From contig JAQGAU010000403.1 of assembly GCA_034698045.1 (NCBI GenBank), positions 1 to 28,978 on the forward strand: a stretch of 28,978 nt of DNA, given 5' to 3'. Both the position numbers and the translations under genes were made by a program. Below the pieces are notes generated by a model that was not told the origin of the DNA, did not search any database, and saw nothing but the letters and a program-made list of their open reading frames with translations. Shown piece by piece: positions 28,337 to 28,978 of the stretch (the stretch's first letter is position 1; each line of letters starts with the position of its first letter). The stretch comes from Paramacrobiotus richtersi. Its lineage: Eukaryota > Tardigrada > Eutardigrada > Parachela > Macrobiotidae.

Positions 28337-28978
28337 GTGTGCTCGTCTCTGTTTCTCCTCGAGCCACAGTTTCTGCCCCAAAAGCTTTATGCAGGAATGA
28401 TTCCGAAGGCGAAAGTACCCTGCCCGTACTGCCAACAGGAGTTCGTCACACTGGCAAGCAGAAAATGTAAGCAGAAGCCTCTTGCCAGCTGTCCGACAGT
28501 CGTAACGGCTACCAGTGGTTCCAGGGCCTCTATCATCCAGATGGAGGAACCCAGTTGCCCCCGAAACCCTCTTCAAACGCCTTATTCGAAGAACTGATAC
28601 AATGTCTTTCCCGAATACCCCTCCTTGACAACATTTCCCGTCCAGCTTGCGACGCTATAGCACGTTCTCTTCGAAAGTGTATTGTTGATGCCGTAACCCG
28701 GAATGATTGGGAATCATGGCAGTGTTCGTTTACTTTTACTTATCGTTGTTTGTGTCTCCCGGATCGGCAGTAAGGATCTCGGAGGAAGTCCCTTTTACAG
28801 ACAGTCAAGAACAATCTGGCTATAAGACGACTGTTACTTTTCCTCCGGCACCACGTGGGCTAAAAAAACCTAGACAGCCCGGGGATTATTTGGGACAGGC
28901 AGTGGAGCGTAAGTTCCGTAACGGGCACAGAGCAGGAGCTCTGCGTCTCCTCGCTTCGGAAGAAACTTGCCCCTCCTG
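28337..28978 (+). pseudogene. N-terminal part of a retrotransposon polyprotein (runs off the window)
   Basis: Three frames in sequence: VPCPYCQQEFVTLASRK, a CPxC zinc-finger-like start (28420-28480); then NALFEELIQCLSRIPLLDN with ACDAIARSLRKCIVDAVTRN and DWESW (28573-28725); then KKPRQPGDYLGQAVERKF and GHRAGALRLLASEE (to about 28965). This order (zinc finger, helical RIP...S-R region, then a K-x-x-G-x-x-x-GA-x-RLL-S segment) is the N-terminus of the same kind of RT polyprotein whose C-terminus lies at 23490-24710. Frame switches near 28555 and 28740 indicate decay. The RT domain would lie to the right. Confidence 0.6.

Noticed and set aside
28289-28576. 95-codon minus-strand ORF
   Set aside because: Antisense shadow of the retrotransposon N-terminal frame, which has the CPYC motif.
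1-28978. CRISPR array, operon or bacterial promoter features
   Set aside because: No regularly spaced repeats. Gene structure is eukaryotic with spliceosomal introns.

Overview
This is animal genomic DNA. The genes are split by GT-AG introns, some very short (57 nt), and there are long non-coding stretches, eroded retrotransposons and metazoan gene families (astacin protease, Ly6/uPAR three-finger proteins, a DM10-domain EFHC protein). The invertebrate origin is clear. An Ala-rich LEA-like protein tail at the left edge would suit a tardigrade or a similar desiccation-tolerant ecdysozoan, but that is only a guess. All exon models come from splice motifs, reading phase and family motifs read by eye. 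No transcript or database evidence was available.

Left part (1-7000): the 3' end of an Ala-rich amphipathic-helix protein (+); a frame-broken coding relic of unknown family (-, 1364-2054); and two Ly6-like genes in tandem (-, 2499-2982 and 4589-5071). Each Ly6 copy needs a short intron, or carries a disabling change, at the same place between the first and second cysteine groups. A terminal exon of an unidentified membrane protein (-, 6636-6969) follows, and one doubtful + exon.

Middle part (7400-13800): an EFHC1/EFHC2-type gene (+) with three DM10 domains and an EF-hand-like tail, which points to ciliary or flagellar microtubules. Next is a small Tyr/Pro-rich secretory ORF (+, 10410-10838) with a good signal peptide but two in-frame stops. 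Then comes a two-exon gene (-, 12574-13753) for an unrecognised secreted protein, whose exons join cleanly in phase 0.

Right part (14200-28978): a foldback element with about 0.4-kb inverted arms (14238-15874) enclosing a broken coiled-coil ORF. Then a complete four-exon astacin metalloprotease gene on the minus strand (25313 to 17518; 286 residues). Signal peptide, propeptide with a likely Asp switch, four conserved cysteines, zinc motif and Met-turn can all be joined in phase. Its 4.8-kb third intron holds a LINE endonuclease-domain relic, a perfect 39-nt palindrome and purine-rich simple repeats. Its 2.0-kb second intron holds a decayed reverse-transcriptase C-terminal half. The right edge carries the N-terminal part of what looks like the same retrotransposon family, on the + strand. 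The remaining stretches show nothing I can support.
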